Positions 44,844 through 53,328 of a stretch of DNA of 64,000 bases are shown piece after piece (position 1 is the first letter of the stretch; every line of letters starts with the position of its first letter). Under the pieces are notes generated by a model. The model made no database searches. It saw nothing but the letters and a program-made list of their open reading frames with translations, and was not told where the DNA came from. Source of the DNA: Streptomyces rimosus (GTDB lineage Bacteria > Actinomycetota > Actinomycetes > Streptomycetales > Streptomycetaceae); assembly GCF_008704655.1 (NCBI RefSeq), contig NZ_CP023688.1, positions 8,745,001-8,809,000 on the forward strand, given 5' to 3'. The translations under genes were made by a program, and so were the position numbers.

Positions 44844-45255
44844 ATGGCAACCCACTTGGCCACGGCCGTGCAGAACGCGGTGTGCGACACCGCGGTGGAC
44901 TACGTCGACAGCGGCGCGACGCGTCGGCACCATCAAGATCTATACGGCCGCGATGCCGTCCAGCGCGAACACTGCGGTCAGCCGCCAGACGCTGCCGGCC
45001 ACGTTCGGCTTGCAGGATCCGGCGTTCGGCTGCGCGTCGGCCGGCGTCGCCACGCTGGCCGGTACGCCCATCACGACGACCGGTGCCGCCGCGGGGACGG
45101 CGGCCTGGTTCCGCTGTGCCACCAGTACGCCGGGCACGTGCTTCGACGGCAGCGTGACGGCGACCGGCGACGGTGACCTCCAGCTCAACACGACGACCAT
45201 TTCCGTCGGTGTCAACGTACAGATCACGAGCGGGACGTTCACCATGCCGTCGGGG
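44844..45255 (+). pseudogene. Phage tail-type gene with frameshift
   Basis: A good ribosome site (GAGGAGA) precedes ATG 44844. The frame reads MATHLATAVQNAVCDTAVDYVDSGATR and then loses sense. From about 44930 another frame continues IKIYTAAMPSSANTAVS, LPATFGLQDPAFGCASAG and DGDLQLNTTTISVGVNVQITSGTF. The whole resembles a small phage structural protein found in actinophage tail regions (residues of the form ...KIYTA...DPAFG...GDLxLNxTxI). A one-base indel near 44930 breaks it. It is the only clear phage-structural signal in the window. Confidence 0.6.
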
Positions 45256-45259
45256 AGTA

Positions 45260-45679
45260 GTGGCCATCGTGTTCCGGAACGCCACGACGGCCGGGGTCGG
45301 GTCCGCATCGACCGGCGTGATCCACGTGCCGTCCGGGGTGGCCAACGGCGTCATGCTGCTGCTCGCGATTGCGCTGGAGGAGTCGGGAGCCTCCCCAGCG
45401 GTTACGGGGTGGACGCAGGCCGCCACGGTCAACGGCGGCGGCACCCAGGACAATGCGACCCGGGCCTGGTCCGGCTCGCCGCCGCGCGAGCAACTCGCCA
45501 CAGCAGAGCAGCGCATCGGCGCCGCGCTGGACATCGTGGAGCACGCGCCCGCCGCCTGGTCGCGCGAGGCGGACGCGGCATGGGGCGAACTGATGTGGTG
45601 GGCTCGTCGGGTCGAAACAGACAGCGTTCGACGGAGCGGCGAATGGGTCGTCGGCGGAGGGGGAGCGTTCACACGCTGA
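45260..45679 (+). pseudogene. Phage tail-type gene, 3' end replaced
   Basis: GTG 45260 with GGGGAG upstream starts VAIVFRNATTAGVGSASTGVIHVPSGVANGVMLLLAIALEESGASPAVTGWTQ, resembling the start of phage tail/adsorption proteins. After TRAWSGSP, about residue 72, the sequence becomes unrelated (REQLATAEQRIGAALDIVEHAPAAW...), so the original C-terminus has been lost and fused to other DNA. The 3' half is a possible fragment of a second gene. It is contiguous with the preceding remnant. Confidence 0.45.
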
Positions 45680-45742
45680 TCACTCGGTACGACCTGATAC
45701 GACGCAAGGCCGGACCCGCCGCGCCGACGACATGGAGGAAGT

Positions 45743-46051
45743 ATGGACGAACTGATCAACTACGAGGATGCAGGCCGAGGTTGCTTGGTCTGCCCAGACT
45801 TCATACAACCGCCATGCAGAAGCGACGTTGAAGCCGTTGCACACTTGTCCCAGCACAGCCCGGAAGAGTTGGCGTTCGCAATGCTCAAAGAGAACGCGTC
45901 GGTTCAGCACTTCCTGACAGTGATCGACCAGCCCGGCGGAACCCGCACCGAGCGGCACGCAGAAGAGCTACTGGGAGAGGTCGAGGACATCGCAGACCAC
46001 TGTCCCGCACGGCCCTCCACGGACAAGCCAGCCCCCACCCGCCCCAAGTAA
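45743..46051 (+). CDS. Hypothetical small acidic protein
   Basis: A 102-residue protein with GGAGGAAG before ATG 45743. It has early cysteines (GCLVCPDFIQPPCRSD) and a predominantly helical, acidic middle (EELAFAMLKENASVQHFLTVI). The end is Pro/Thr-rich. It lies in the phage-remnant region and has lower GC than the flanking operons, which suggests transfer. No family is recognised; the Cys cluster could bind a metal. Confidence 0.6.
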   Translation: MDELINYEDAGRGCLVCPDFIQPPCRSDVEAVAHLSQHSPEELAFAMLKENASVQHFLTVIDQPGGTRTERHAEELLGEVEDIADHCPARPSTDKPAPTRPK

Positions 46052-46072
46052 CACCCGCGCGCGCTGGCTCGT

Positions 46073-46243
46073 TTGGAGTACACCCCGCGGCACAGGGACC
46101 GGCTGTACGGGCAGAACGAGGACGGGATGCCGTCCCATTCGGAGCTGACCGCAACCGACGTGACAGACCTGATCACGTCACTGGAGCAGGTACGTGCCCG
46201 ATGGCGCGGCACTGGCTCCGGGCCCGAATGGTGGGAGCGATGA
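46073..46243 (+). CDS. Possible short ORF or gene end
   Basis: The frame from TTG 46073 reads LEYTPRHRDRLYGQNEDGMPSHSELTATDV and ends PEWWER TGA. It is about 56 codons, directly downstream of the preceding gene in the same frame. It has no clear ribosome site; ATG 46127 inside could start a 38-residue version. The sequence looks coding and polar but no family is recognised. Confidence 0.35.
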   Translation: MEYTPRHRDRLYGQNEDGMPSHSELTATDVTDLITSLEQVRARWRGTGSGPEWWER

Positions 46244-46308
46244 CCGCCCGCGGAGGTCCGTTCGTGCGATCAGCGGTGACCTACCGCGCCGATCATCGTT
46301 CGCAGAAC

Positions 46309-46605
46309 ATGGCCACTCGTAGGGCAGTCACAGCGCTTGCCGTAGCCGCAGCAGCCATCGCAACCGGATTCGCGTCGGCGGCCCCCGCAGCGGCAGGGGG
46401 CATCATCGTCATCGCGTCGCCCTCACACGACAACACGTGTACGAACCAAGGGCACGCGACCCAACGGGGAGCGACAACGAGCGGGAGCGGAAGCGCCGGG
46501 GGCATCCTCGCCGCACTGCCGGTCTCTGGGCCGCTCAACCACTGCGGGGGAGCCGACCTGCCTCGCACCCACCCCTTTCACTTGCACGGGCATAGTTTCG
46601 GGTGA
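46309..46605 (+). CDS. Small secreted chaplin-like protein (paralogue 2)
   Basis: A 98-residue protein from ATG 46309. The signal peptide is ATRRAVTALAVAAAAIATGFASAAPAAA before GGIIV. The mature part is about 67 residues and carries the same three blocks as the protein at 38743: SPSHDNTCTN, RGATTSGSG and PLNHCGGADLP, in the same order and with similar spacing. It has two cysteines. It ends with a His-rich tail (THPFHLHGHSFG) that could bind metal. No strong ribosome site is seen; upstream in-frame GTG/ATG codons exist back to 46201. Chaplin-like character is inference from the Cys-containing blocks. Confidence 0.65.
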   Translation: MATRRAVTALAVAAAAIATGFASAAPAAAGGIIVIASPSHDNTCTNQGHATQRGATTSGSGSAGGILAALPVSGPLNHCGGADLPRTHPFHLHGHSFG

Positions 46606-46619
46606 TCAACGCCCGGCGT

Positions 46620-46907
46620 TCACATTCCGAACTCCGTGCCGGTCTTGAGCTGGTGGCACCCGACGCACAACACCTGAACGTTCCCATCCGTGTCGGTCCG
46701 TCCCGTCTCAAGGGGCCGCATGTGATCGATTTCCACCACATCTGCGGGGAAGTCGTTCAAGCACCAGTCACACCACCCCGACCCGCGCTCATCCACCCGA
46801 CGGCGGAGCCGCTGCCCTTCGAGCCAAGCGGGGAACATCCCGACCTCACTGGTGCCCCGCAGACGTTCTCGCTGCATCACGCGCCGGCACTCATCCTTCG
46901 GGAGCAT
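46620..46907 (-). CDS. HNH endonuclease-like protein
   Basis: A 95-residue protein with an HNH core: WCDWCLNDFPADVVEIDHMRPL, then GNVQVLCVGCHQLKT. The CxxC...CxxC pairs bind structural zinc. EIDHMRPL supplies the first His of the HNH motif, the Asn of GNVQ the central N, and CHQLK the last His. The N-terminal 40 residues are basic. ATG 46907 is the family-like start. It stands among phage remnants and probably derives from a prophage packaging or homing nuclease. The gene is intact. Confidence 0.8.
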   Translation of the reverse strand: MLPKDECRRVMQRERLRGTSEVGMFPAWLEGQRLRRRVDERGSGWCDWCLNDFPADVVEIDHMRPLETGRTDTDGNVQVLCVGCHQLKTGTEFGM

Positions 46908-46950
46908 GGTCGGCGCTCTGTACTTGGATTCTACGAGAGCATCACCCGAG

Positions 46951-48177
46951 TCACCCTTTATTTCGAGGCGACGCCAAATCGAGGGGCAGGTGCCGAGGAC
47001 CGCGCAGGAGGGCGCTGTGGCGGTAAGGGGGTGGGTCTTCGGTGAGCGTTGCTGTGCTGAGGTGGGGCAGGAGTGCCGTGAGGGCGGTTTGGGCTTCTAT
47101 GCGGGCGAGGGGGGCGCCGTAGCAGAGGTGGATGCCGCTGCCGAAGCCGAGGTGCTGGTTGTCCTGGCGGGTGGGGTCGAACCGGTCGGGGTTCTGGAAG
47201 CGCCTGGGGTCGCGGCTGCCCGAGGCCACGGCGAGTACCACCGGCACGCCCTTGGGGAGGGTTGTGCCCGCGACGTCTATGTGGGCGAGGGGTACGCGTT
47301 GTAGCAGGTGTACGGGTGGCTCGTAGCGCAGCAGTTCCTCCACCGCCGTGGGCATCAGCTGCGGCTCCCGCAGGAGTCGGTCCAGCTGGTCGGGGTGGCG
47401 CAGCAGGGTGAGTACGCCGTTGGTGATCAGGTTGACGGTGGTCTCGTGTCCGGCGACCAGCAACAGGACTGCGGTGGCCGCCAGTTCCTCGCGGATGAGC
47501 ACGCCGTCCGCGGCCGGGGCGTTGACGAACGCGGAGAGCATGGTGTCGTCCGGCTGTCCGCGGCGCCGCTCGGCGAGGTCCACCAGGTAGCGGCCCATCT
47601 CCGTGCGGGCCTGGGCACCGGCCCGTTGACGCTTGTCGGCGTCCTCGCCGGACCGGACGTCGAAGGCGTCGATGATCGTGGTGGACCAGTCACGGAAGAC
47701 CGGCTCGTCCTCGCGCGGGACGCCGAGCAGCCGGCAGATCACGGTGACGGGCAGCGGGTAGGCGAAGTCGTCGACGAGGTCGAGGTGCGTACGGCCGCGG
47801 AACGCCTCGGCCAGTTCCCGGGTGATACGGGCGATTTCACCGCGCATCGCGTCGACCCGGCCCGGGCTGTGCGGTGGCCCGAACGGCCGCATGGCCAGCG
47901 CGCGCAGCCGGTGGTGCTCGGGGTCGTCGAGCCGGAGGAAGGGGACCAGCGTCTCCTCGTCCTCGCGCAGACCGTGGTAGGGCGCGGCGCGGTTGCGGCG
48001 GTCGGAACTGAGCCGCGGGTCGTGCAGCAACGCGACGATGTCGTGATACCCGCCGATCAGGTAGCTGCCGTCCGTCTGCCGCGCCACGCCCGCCTCGCGC
48101 AGCTCCGCGTACAGCGGGTAGGGGTCGGGACGGCTGGCGTAGTCGGTGATCCGCTCCAGCAGGGTGTCGACGGCCAT
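46951..48177 (-). CDS. Cytochrome P450
   Basis: A 408-residue soluble monooxygenase, typical CYP105/107-like length. The I-helix oxygen motif is LLVAGHETTVNLI, the K-helix ExxR is EELLRYEPPV, and the heme loop is HLGFGSGIHLCYGAPLARIE with the ligand Cys. ATG 48177 has GAGGAG 6 bases upstream; an in-frame start 10 codons further up lacks one. It is the last gene of a ferredoxin-reductase-P450 operon and follows the reductase after 43 bases. All components for electron delivery are therefore encoded together. The substrate cannot be deduced. Confidence 0.93.
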   Translation of the reverse strand: MAVDTLLERITDYASRPDPYPLYAELREAGVARQTDGSYLIGGYHDIVALLHDPRLSSDRRNRAAPYHGLREDEETLVPFLRLDDPEHHRLRALAMRPFGPPHSPGRVDAMRGEIARITRELAEAFRGRTHLDLVDDFAYPLPVTVICRLLGVPREDEPVFRDWSTTIIDAFDVRSGEDADKRQRAGAQARTEMGRYLVDLAERRRGQPDDTMLSAFVNAPAADGVLIREELAATAVLLLVAGHETTVNLITNGVLTLLRHPDQLDRLLREPQLMPTAVEELLRYEPPVHLLQRVPLAHIDVAGTTLPKGVPVVLAVASGSRDPRRFQNPDRFDPTRQDNQHLGFGSGIHLCYGAPLARIEAQTALTALLPHLSTATLTEDPPPYRHSALLRGPRHLPLDLASPRNKG

Positions 48178-48220
48178 GACGGCTCCTCGGACGGGAGGGA
48201 CTGACAACAGAGCTGAGGAG

Positions 48221-49597
48221 TCAGGTGCCGGAATGCCGCACGGTGAGCCGGCGGTCCGGCAGATGACCGGTGAGCGCGACGGTGGGGCCGTGGGAGAGCC
48301 CCGCGGGGTCCGGTACGTCGGAGGGCACCGGGAGTTCGCTGATCAGCGGGTGGCCGTCGGCCGCGCCGGGAGCGGGCGGGAACGGGGCGGCGGTCTCGAT
48401 CAGTCGCTGGTAGTGCTCCAGCCACTTGCCCATGTCGACGGTGACCGCGGCGGTGACGCGGCCCTGGTAGCCGTAGACCGCCGCCAGCCGGCGTTCGGCC
48501 ACCGAGCCTTGGGCGACGACCACCTGGTCGGAGAAGGTGGGGACGCCCACGGACTTGATGCTGATCCCGAAGTGGTTCGACCAGAACACCGGAACGCCGA
48601 GGTGCGGACGGCGCAGCGGCCCCGGGCTGACCATGTTGTGGGCCGCCACCTCGGCCTGGGCGACCGCGTTGCCCCAATGTTCCAGGGAGAGCATCTGGTA
48701 GTCGAAGAGCGGATGCGGGAAGCGGGAGACGTCACCGGCCACGAAGACGTCGTCGGTGACGATCCCGTACCGGGTGAAGGCACGGCATCCGGCGTCGCAG
48801 GCGACTCCGTGGGGGCCCGCCGCCAGCCCGGAGTCCGCCAGCCATTCGACGTTGCGCACCGCGCCCAACGCGATGACGCACACGTCCGCGTCGATGCGGC
48901 TGCCGTCGGAGAGATCCGCCCCGGTGAAGCGGCCCTTGTCGTCCCCGCGCAGTGCGGTGACCGTCACGCCGCAGCGCAGGTCCACGCCGTGGGCCCGTTG
49001 CAGGCCGGCGGCGAGCTTCGCCAACGTGCCGCCGAGCGCGCCCACCAGCGGTCCGGGGCCGCGTTCGGCGACCGTGACCTCGATGTCCCGTTCCCGGCAG
49101 GCCGAGGCGATCTCCGAGCCGGTGAAGCCGCCGCCGATGACCAGCACCCGGCGCGGACCGGCGGCCAGCCGGTCGGCCAGATGCGCGGCGTCGTCGCGGG
49201 TACGCACGGCCAGTACCCCGTCCAGAGCGGCCTGTTCCGGGTGGGGCCAGGGGCGCGCCCGGGTACCGGTGGCGATCAGCAGCCGGTCGTACGGCAGCGC
49301 CTCGCCGCCGGCCAGCAGCACACGCTTGCCGATCGGATCGAGCCCGTCGGCGCGTACCCCGAGCCGCCAGTCGGCGTCCACGTCCCGGCGCATCGGCAGC
49401 CCGGTGCTCTCCGGGGCCGCGGTGCCGAGGAGCACCTGCTTGGTCAGCGGCGGCCTGTCGTACGGCGGCCACGGCTCCTCGCCCAGCACGGTCAGCGAAC
49501 CGGTGAAGCCCTCGTCGCGCAGCGTCTCCGCGGCGCGCAGTCCGGCCAGCGACGCGCCGACGATGACGATCCGGCCGTCCCGCAGGTCACCGGGCAC
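48221..49597 (-). CDS. Ferredoxin reductase (FAD/NAD(P)-binding)
   Basis: A 458-residue flavoprotein that would pass electrons from NAD(P)H to the neighbouring ferredoxin. The FAD fold is IVIVGASLAGLRAAETLRDEGF. The NAD(P) fold is VLVIGGGFTGSEIASACRERD. VFVAGDVSRFPHPLF is the second FAD motif and LEHWGNAVAQAE the family's C-terminal signature. GTG 49597 lies within the last codons of the ferredoxin gene, overlapping it by 11 bases, so translation is coupled. Confidence 0.92.
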   Translation of the reverse strand: MPGDLRDGRIVIVGASLAGLRAAETLRDEGFTGSLTVLGEEPWPPYDRPPLTKQVLLGTAAPESTGLPMRRDVDADWRLGVRADGLDPIGKRVLLAGGEALPYDRLLIATGTRARPWPHPEQAALDGVLAVRTRDDAAHLADRLAAGPRRVLVIGGGFTGSEIASACRERDIEVTVAERGPGPLVGALGGTLAKLAAGLQRAHGVDLRCGVTVTALRGDDKGRFTGADLSDGSRIDADVCVIALGAVRNVEWLADSGLAAGPHGVACDAGCRAFTRYGIVTDDVFVAGDVSRFPHPLFDYQMLSLEHWGNAVAQAEVAAHNMVSPGPLRRPHLGVPVFWSNHFGISIKSVGVPTFSDQVVVAQGSVAERRLAAVYGYQGRVTAAVTVDMGKWLEHYQRLIETAAPFPPAPGAADGHPLISELPVPSDVPDPAGLSHGPTVALTGHLPDRRLTVRHSGT

Positions 49598-49796
49598 CGG
49601 GACTCACCGCCTCTCCCATCAGGATCGCCTGCACCGGGCACGCCGCCGCGGCCTGGCGCACGCGCTCCATCTGGTCCTCGGGAACGTCCGGGCGGTACAG
49701 CAGGCTCTCCTCCCTGGGCAGCCGGAAGACCTCCGGCGCGAGGAAGACGCATTGCGCGTACGCCTGACAGCGGGTGAGGTCCACGACGATCTGCAT
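49587..49796 (-). CDS. Ferredoxin, [3Fe-4S] type, for the P450
   Basis: A 69-residue iron-sulfur protein starting at ATG 49796 with GGAGTGG upstream. Cluster cysteines are at residues 10, 16 and 53 (CQAYAQC and ACPVQAI). The position that carries the fourth Cys in [4Fe-4S] ferredoxins is Tyr 13, so a [3Fe-4S] cluster is predicted, as in many actinobacterial P450 partners. It is first in the ferredoxin-reductase-P450 operon. Confidence 0.9.
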   Translation of the reverse strand: MQIVVDLTRCQAYAQCVFLAPEVFRLPREESLLYRPDVPEDQMERVRQAAAACPVQAILMGEAVSPGAR

Positions 49797-50338
49797 GGCG
49801 TGCCACTCCCTCCGTCGCCTCGGCTCCCCGGCCCTTTTCCGGTTCGGTGCGGGGCAGGGCTCACCGGCTGCTCCAGGAGCGGCGGCGCAGCAGGGCCGTC
49901 GGCGTGCGGCCTGGGCCACCTGCCGTCCGCGAGCGCTGCCCACGGGGTGCCCGTGCGGTGCAAATCCCGGAAGGGGCCGATTCAGGAGCCGTGCGGCAGT
50001 GTAGGCGGCTCTCCGGCCGGGCGACCCGGCCGCGGGCGGGTTTCAGATGCCTGGCAGACCCGACAGCAGGGCACCTGGCGTAGCCGGTCTCGGGAGCCGC
50101 GAGAGGTGGGTCACGAGCACGGGAGACAGGCCGCCACACGATGACCAGGGCGTACGCAATGCTGATGGGATCGCGTCGGCGGGAACGGCGTGGGAACGGA
50201 CCGAGACGGGTACCGCCCAGCAGTCACCGATGCGGTACGCATTCGCCGAACTACGTCACCTGACGGATTCGGCCGCTCGTGCTTCCGCCTAGCTTGCTTC
50301 GCGTGGCTGCGACGGCCGGACACCTCGAAGGAGACGTC
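49797..50338. other. Divergent promoter region, no gene seen
   Basis: The region lies between the ferredoxin operon (minus) and the hydrolase (plus) and contains only Arg/Pro-rich frames without motifs. A -10-like TAGCTT is at about 50291. No clear regulator-binding palindrome was noticed. Confidence 0.4.
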
Positions 50339-51031
50339 ATGGGCACTGGTCCGGAACCGGGAAATGTCGTTCTCGTCCACGGAGCCTTCGTCGACGGAAC
50401 AGGCTGGCAGGGGGTCTATGACATCCTCAAGCGGGACGGTTACGGGGTCCGCGTCGTCCAGAACCCGACATTGTCCCTCGAAGGAGACGTCGCCGCGGTG
50501 CGGCTGGTGCTCGACGCACTGGACGGGCCCGTCGTCCTGGTAGGCCACTCCTACGGCGGCGCCGTGATCTCAGCGGCGGGCCATCATCCGAAGGTGTCGG
50601 CGCTGGTGTACATCGCCGCATTCGCGCCGGACAAGGGCGAGTCGGTCAACACCCTCATCGCCGATCCGCCGCCGGGTGCTGCGGTCCCGCCCATTCTGCC
50701 GCCGAGGGACGGTTTCCTGTTCCTGGACCGTGACAAATTCGCGCACTCCTTCGCCGCGGACCTGCCCACCGAGCAGGCGGAGTTCCTGGCCGACTCCCAG
50801 GTCCCCTGGGGCGAGGAGGCCCTGTCCGGCGCCGTGGCGGAACCGGCCTGGCGGACCAGGCCGAGCTGGTACCTCGTCGCGACGGACGACCGGATGATCC
50901 CGCCGCCGGCGCAGCGCGCGATGGCGGAGCGGGCGGGCGCCCGGGTCGTCGAAGTCGCCGGCAGCCACTCCGTGTACGTGTCGCGGCCCGCTGAGGTGGC
51001 TGCCTTGATCAGGCAGGCCGCTGGTCACTGA
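50339..51031 (+). CDS. Alpha/beta-hydrolase
   Basis: A 230-residue cytoplasmic hydrolase or esterase. GAAGGAGAC lies 6 bases before ATG 50339. VVLVHGAFVDGTGWQGVYDIL is the oxyanion region, LVGHSYGGAVIS the nucleophile elbow, LVATDDRMIPP the catalytic Asp region, and VAGSHSVYVSRP the catalytic His. There is no signal peptide. The pattern is that of the small AB-hydrolases annotated as pyrethroid/salicylate esterase-like. It stands alone between two P450 genes but on the opposite strand from the first, so any shared pathway is speculative. Confidence 0.85.
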   Translation: MGTGPEPGNVVLVHGAFVDGTGWQGVYDILKRDGYGVRVVQNPTLSLEGDVAAVRLVLDALDGPVVLVGHSYGGAVISAAGHHPKVSALVYIAAFAPDKGESVNTLIADPPPGAAVPPILPPRDGFLFLDRDKFAHSFAADLPTEQAEFLADSQVPWGEEALSGAVAEPAWRTRPSWYLVATDDRMIPPPAQRAMAERAGARVVEVAGSHSVYVSRPAEVAALIRQAAGH

Positions 51032-51129
51032 CCGGGGAAGGCCCCGGCCCCGGAATCAGGTGCCGGGACTCAGGCGGTCACCGGTGGCAAGCCGGACAGC
51101 ACCTCAACGGGAACGTCCGCGCGTACCCC

Positions 51130-51165
51130 AGTGGCGTTGTCCACCGCCTAGTGGCGTTGTCCACC
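51130..51165 (+). promoter_or_regulatory. Two identical 16-bp direct repeats, 20-bp period
   Basis: AGTGGCGTTGTCCACC occurs at 51130-51145 and again at 51150-51165. Each copy contains the small palindrome GTGG-N6-CCAC. The 20-bp period puts them on the same helix face. They lie 266 bases upstream of the second P450 and are candidates for a regulator-binding array; no cognate regulator is identified. The rest of 51032-51430 holds no gene. Confidence 0.5.
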
Positions 51166-51430
51166 ACCTTCGCGGCCGCGGGCGCCGGTCCACAGGTACC
51201 CAGCCGCGTCCGCTGCCGGGAATCCGTGTGTTGCAGTCCGCGGCCGTGTCGCGGATCCGAGGGAGCCGTAGCCTGCTCCCTCGGGCGGTGGATACCGTAG
51301 TCGGTGCAGCCCGTGACATCGCCGTCGTAGAAGGTGGCTGGGCCGGCTGTCAGCACCGCACCGGAGCAGTCCCATTCGACCAGGCCGTTCCCGGGCCCGG
51401 CCCACGGCCGCGGACTTCAAGGAGTCCCGC

Positions 51431-52684
51431 ATGGATGAGTCGCCCGTCTTCGTCCTGGATCCCGCAGGCCGTGACCGGCACGGTGAGGACGCCCGGTTGC
51501 GCGCCCGTGGCCCGCTCACCCGGGTGGACGTGCTCGGCGTCGAAGCCTGGGCGGTCTCCGACCCTGTTCTGCTGCGTCGGCTCCTCATGGACCCGCGCGT
51601 CTCCAAGGATGCCCGCCGTCACTGGCCTGCCTATCCCGGCCGGATCGCGGGGGTCTGGCCGCTGGAGCTGTGGGTGGCGGTGGACAACATGTTCACCGCC
51701 TACGGTGACGAACACCGTCGGCTCCGCCGCATCATCAGCCAGGTCTTCACCGCGCGGCACGTCAACGCCCTGGCACCCGTCATCGAACGCATCGCCGGAG
51801 AGCTGCTCGACGGCCTTGCTGCCACACCGCCCGGTACGCCGGTGGACCTGCGTGAACGCTTCGCGTCGCCGTTGCCGATCAGGGTCGTCAGCCACTTGGT
51901 GGGCCTGTCCGAAGCGGACGGGCCACGCTTCCGCCGTACCGTCGACAAGGTCTTCTCCACCAGTCTGGACCCGGTGGAGGCAGGCGCCAACGTCGCTGAA
52001 CTGTACGCGCTGCTGACCGGCCTGGTCGCCGCGAAACGGGCCGAGCCCGGCGACGACCTGGCCTCCAAGCTCATCACCGCGCGGGACAGTGAGGGCGACG
52101 GATCACGTCTCACCGAGACCGAACTGATCGACACTCTCCTCCTGGTGATCAACGCCGGGTTCGAGACCACCGTCAACCTGATCGACCAAGCCGTCACGGC
52201 CTTGCTCACCCACCCCGGCCGGCTCGCCCTCGCGCGAGCGGGCCGCGTCGGCTGGCAGGACGTCGTGGAGGAGACGCTGCGCTGGGAGGCCCCGGTACCG
52301 TACCTGCCCATGCGCTACGCGGTGGAGGACATCCCGCTGCCCGGCCACGGCCCGACGATCCGCAAAGGGGACGCGATCCTCGCCTCGTACGGCGCCGCCA
52401 ACCGGCACCCGGACCTCCACGGTCCCACCGCCGATCAGTTCGACCCCGCCAGGACGGACAAATCCCACCTCTCCTTCGGACACGGAGTGCACGCCTGCCT
52501 GGGTGCCGCACTCGCCCGGCTGGAAGGCACGATCGCCCTGCGCGGCCTCTTCGAACGCTTCCCCGATCTCGCTCTCGCCGTCCCGGCACACCGGCTGCGC
52601 CCCCTGCCGAGCTTCGTCTCCAACGGCCACCGCGAACTACCGGTTGTGCTCCGCTCCGCGCCGGCCGGGGAAGCAGGGGGATGA
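51431..52684 (+). CDS. Cytochrome P450 (second)
   Basis: A 417-residue monooxygenase. AAGGAGTC lies 6 bases before ATG 51431. The I-helix is [15 protein letters not shown], the ExxR is [10 protein letters not shown], and the heme loop is [21 protein letters not shown] with the ligand Cys. It differs clearly from the P450 at 46951, so the two are not recent duplicates. No ferredoxin or reductase gene adjoins it. It may borrow electrons from the redox pair at 48-50 kb, about 2 kb away. The substrate is unknown. Confidence 0.93.
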   Translation: MDESPVFVLDPAGRDRHGEDARLRARGPLTRVDVLGVEAWAVSDPVLLRRLLMDPRVSKDARRHWPAYPGRIAGVWPLELWVAVDNMFTAYGDEHRRLRRIISQVFTARHVNALAPVIERIAGELLDGLAATPPGTPVDLRERFASPLPIRVVSHLVGLSEADGPRFRRTVDKVFSTSLDPVEAGANVAELYALLTGLVAAKRAEPGDDLASKLITARDSEGDGSRLTETELIDTLLLVINAGFETTVNLIDQAVTALLTHPGRLALARAGRVGWQDVVEETLRWEAPVPYLPMRYAVEDIPLPGHGPTIRKGDAILASYGAANRHPDLHGPTADQFDPARTDKSHLSFGHGVHACLGAALARLEGTIALRGLFERFPDLALAVPAHRLRPLPSFVSNGHRELPVVLRSAPAGEAGG

Positions 52685-52887
52685 AAGCCCCGGATGTGTG
52701 CCCCGTGCACGGGACACTCGTATCTGGGTTCGGATGCACGATGGCGGTACGGCACGGCCGGCGGGTCGTCGCGCGAAGCCGAGGTGATCACCCGGGCCGC
52801 CCACGGTGATGGCCCTGTCCTCGTATAGCTACGGCCAGGTGGCGAGTGGCCCTGCGGAGCGTTCTGGGCTGCAGACTCGGCGGTCCA

Positions 52888-53080
52888 TCAGTGCCGAGCG
52901 TCGGCTATGAGGGAGTTGACGCGGTTCTCGTACTCGCGGCGGGCCTTGCGCTGAGCCGGGACCGCTGGAACGCCGTGGCCGAGGTCGAGCGGCTGGCAGC
53001 GGGAGAGGAGCCGGCGGTGCACGGCGGGGAGAGCGGTGACGGGCAGGGTGTAGCCCTGGCCGCGCCGTACGGTTCTTGGT
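52888..53080 (-). pseudogene. Unidentified gene end on the minus strand
   Basis: The frame reads RTVRRGQGYTLPVTALPAVHRRLL, then VPAVPAQRKARREYENRVNSLIADARH and TGA at 52888. The clean ending and coding composition suggest the preserved 3' end of a gene whose upstream part is lost. I cannot name the family. The rest of the 644-base gap (52685-53328) shows no gene. Confidence 0.3.
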
Positions 53081-53236
53081 AGCAGCCCGTGCCGGGCCGG
53101 TCGGCTCCGCGGCTGTCGTTGTGATGACTGCGGCGCGGTTCTGGTTGACGGTTTGGCTGCTGGGCCTTGACGGCGCCGATCCGGGCGGTGCGCGGTACGT
53201 GGATGGCCTGGGGTTTCATCCCGGGAGCGCTACCGG

Positions 53237-53276
53237 AATCGACACCATGACGATAAAAATCGACACCGTGTAGACT
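53237..53276 (+). promoter_or_regulatory. Direct-repeat operator before the SDR-TetR pair
   Basis: AATCGACACCATG (53237-53249) and AATCGACACCGTG (53258-53270) match at 12 of 13 positions and are 21 bp apart, two helical turns. A -10-like TAGACT follows at 53271-53276. The repeats are the likely binding site of the TetR protein encoded downstream. Confidence 0.6.
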
Positions 53277-53328
53277 TTTGCTGAAGAGGGCGATCCGGCT
53301 CTCCCGAGGCCTCTCTGGAGGAAGAACC

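Noticed and set aside
46620..46907. HNH protein as part of a restriction or CRISPR system
   Set aside because: No methylase, restriction, Cas gene or repeat array is nearby; phage origin is simpler.
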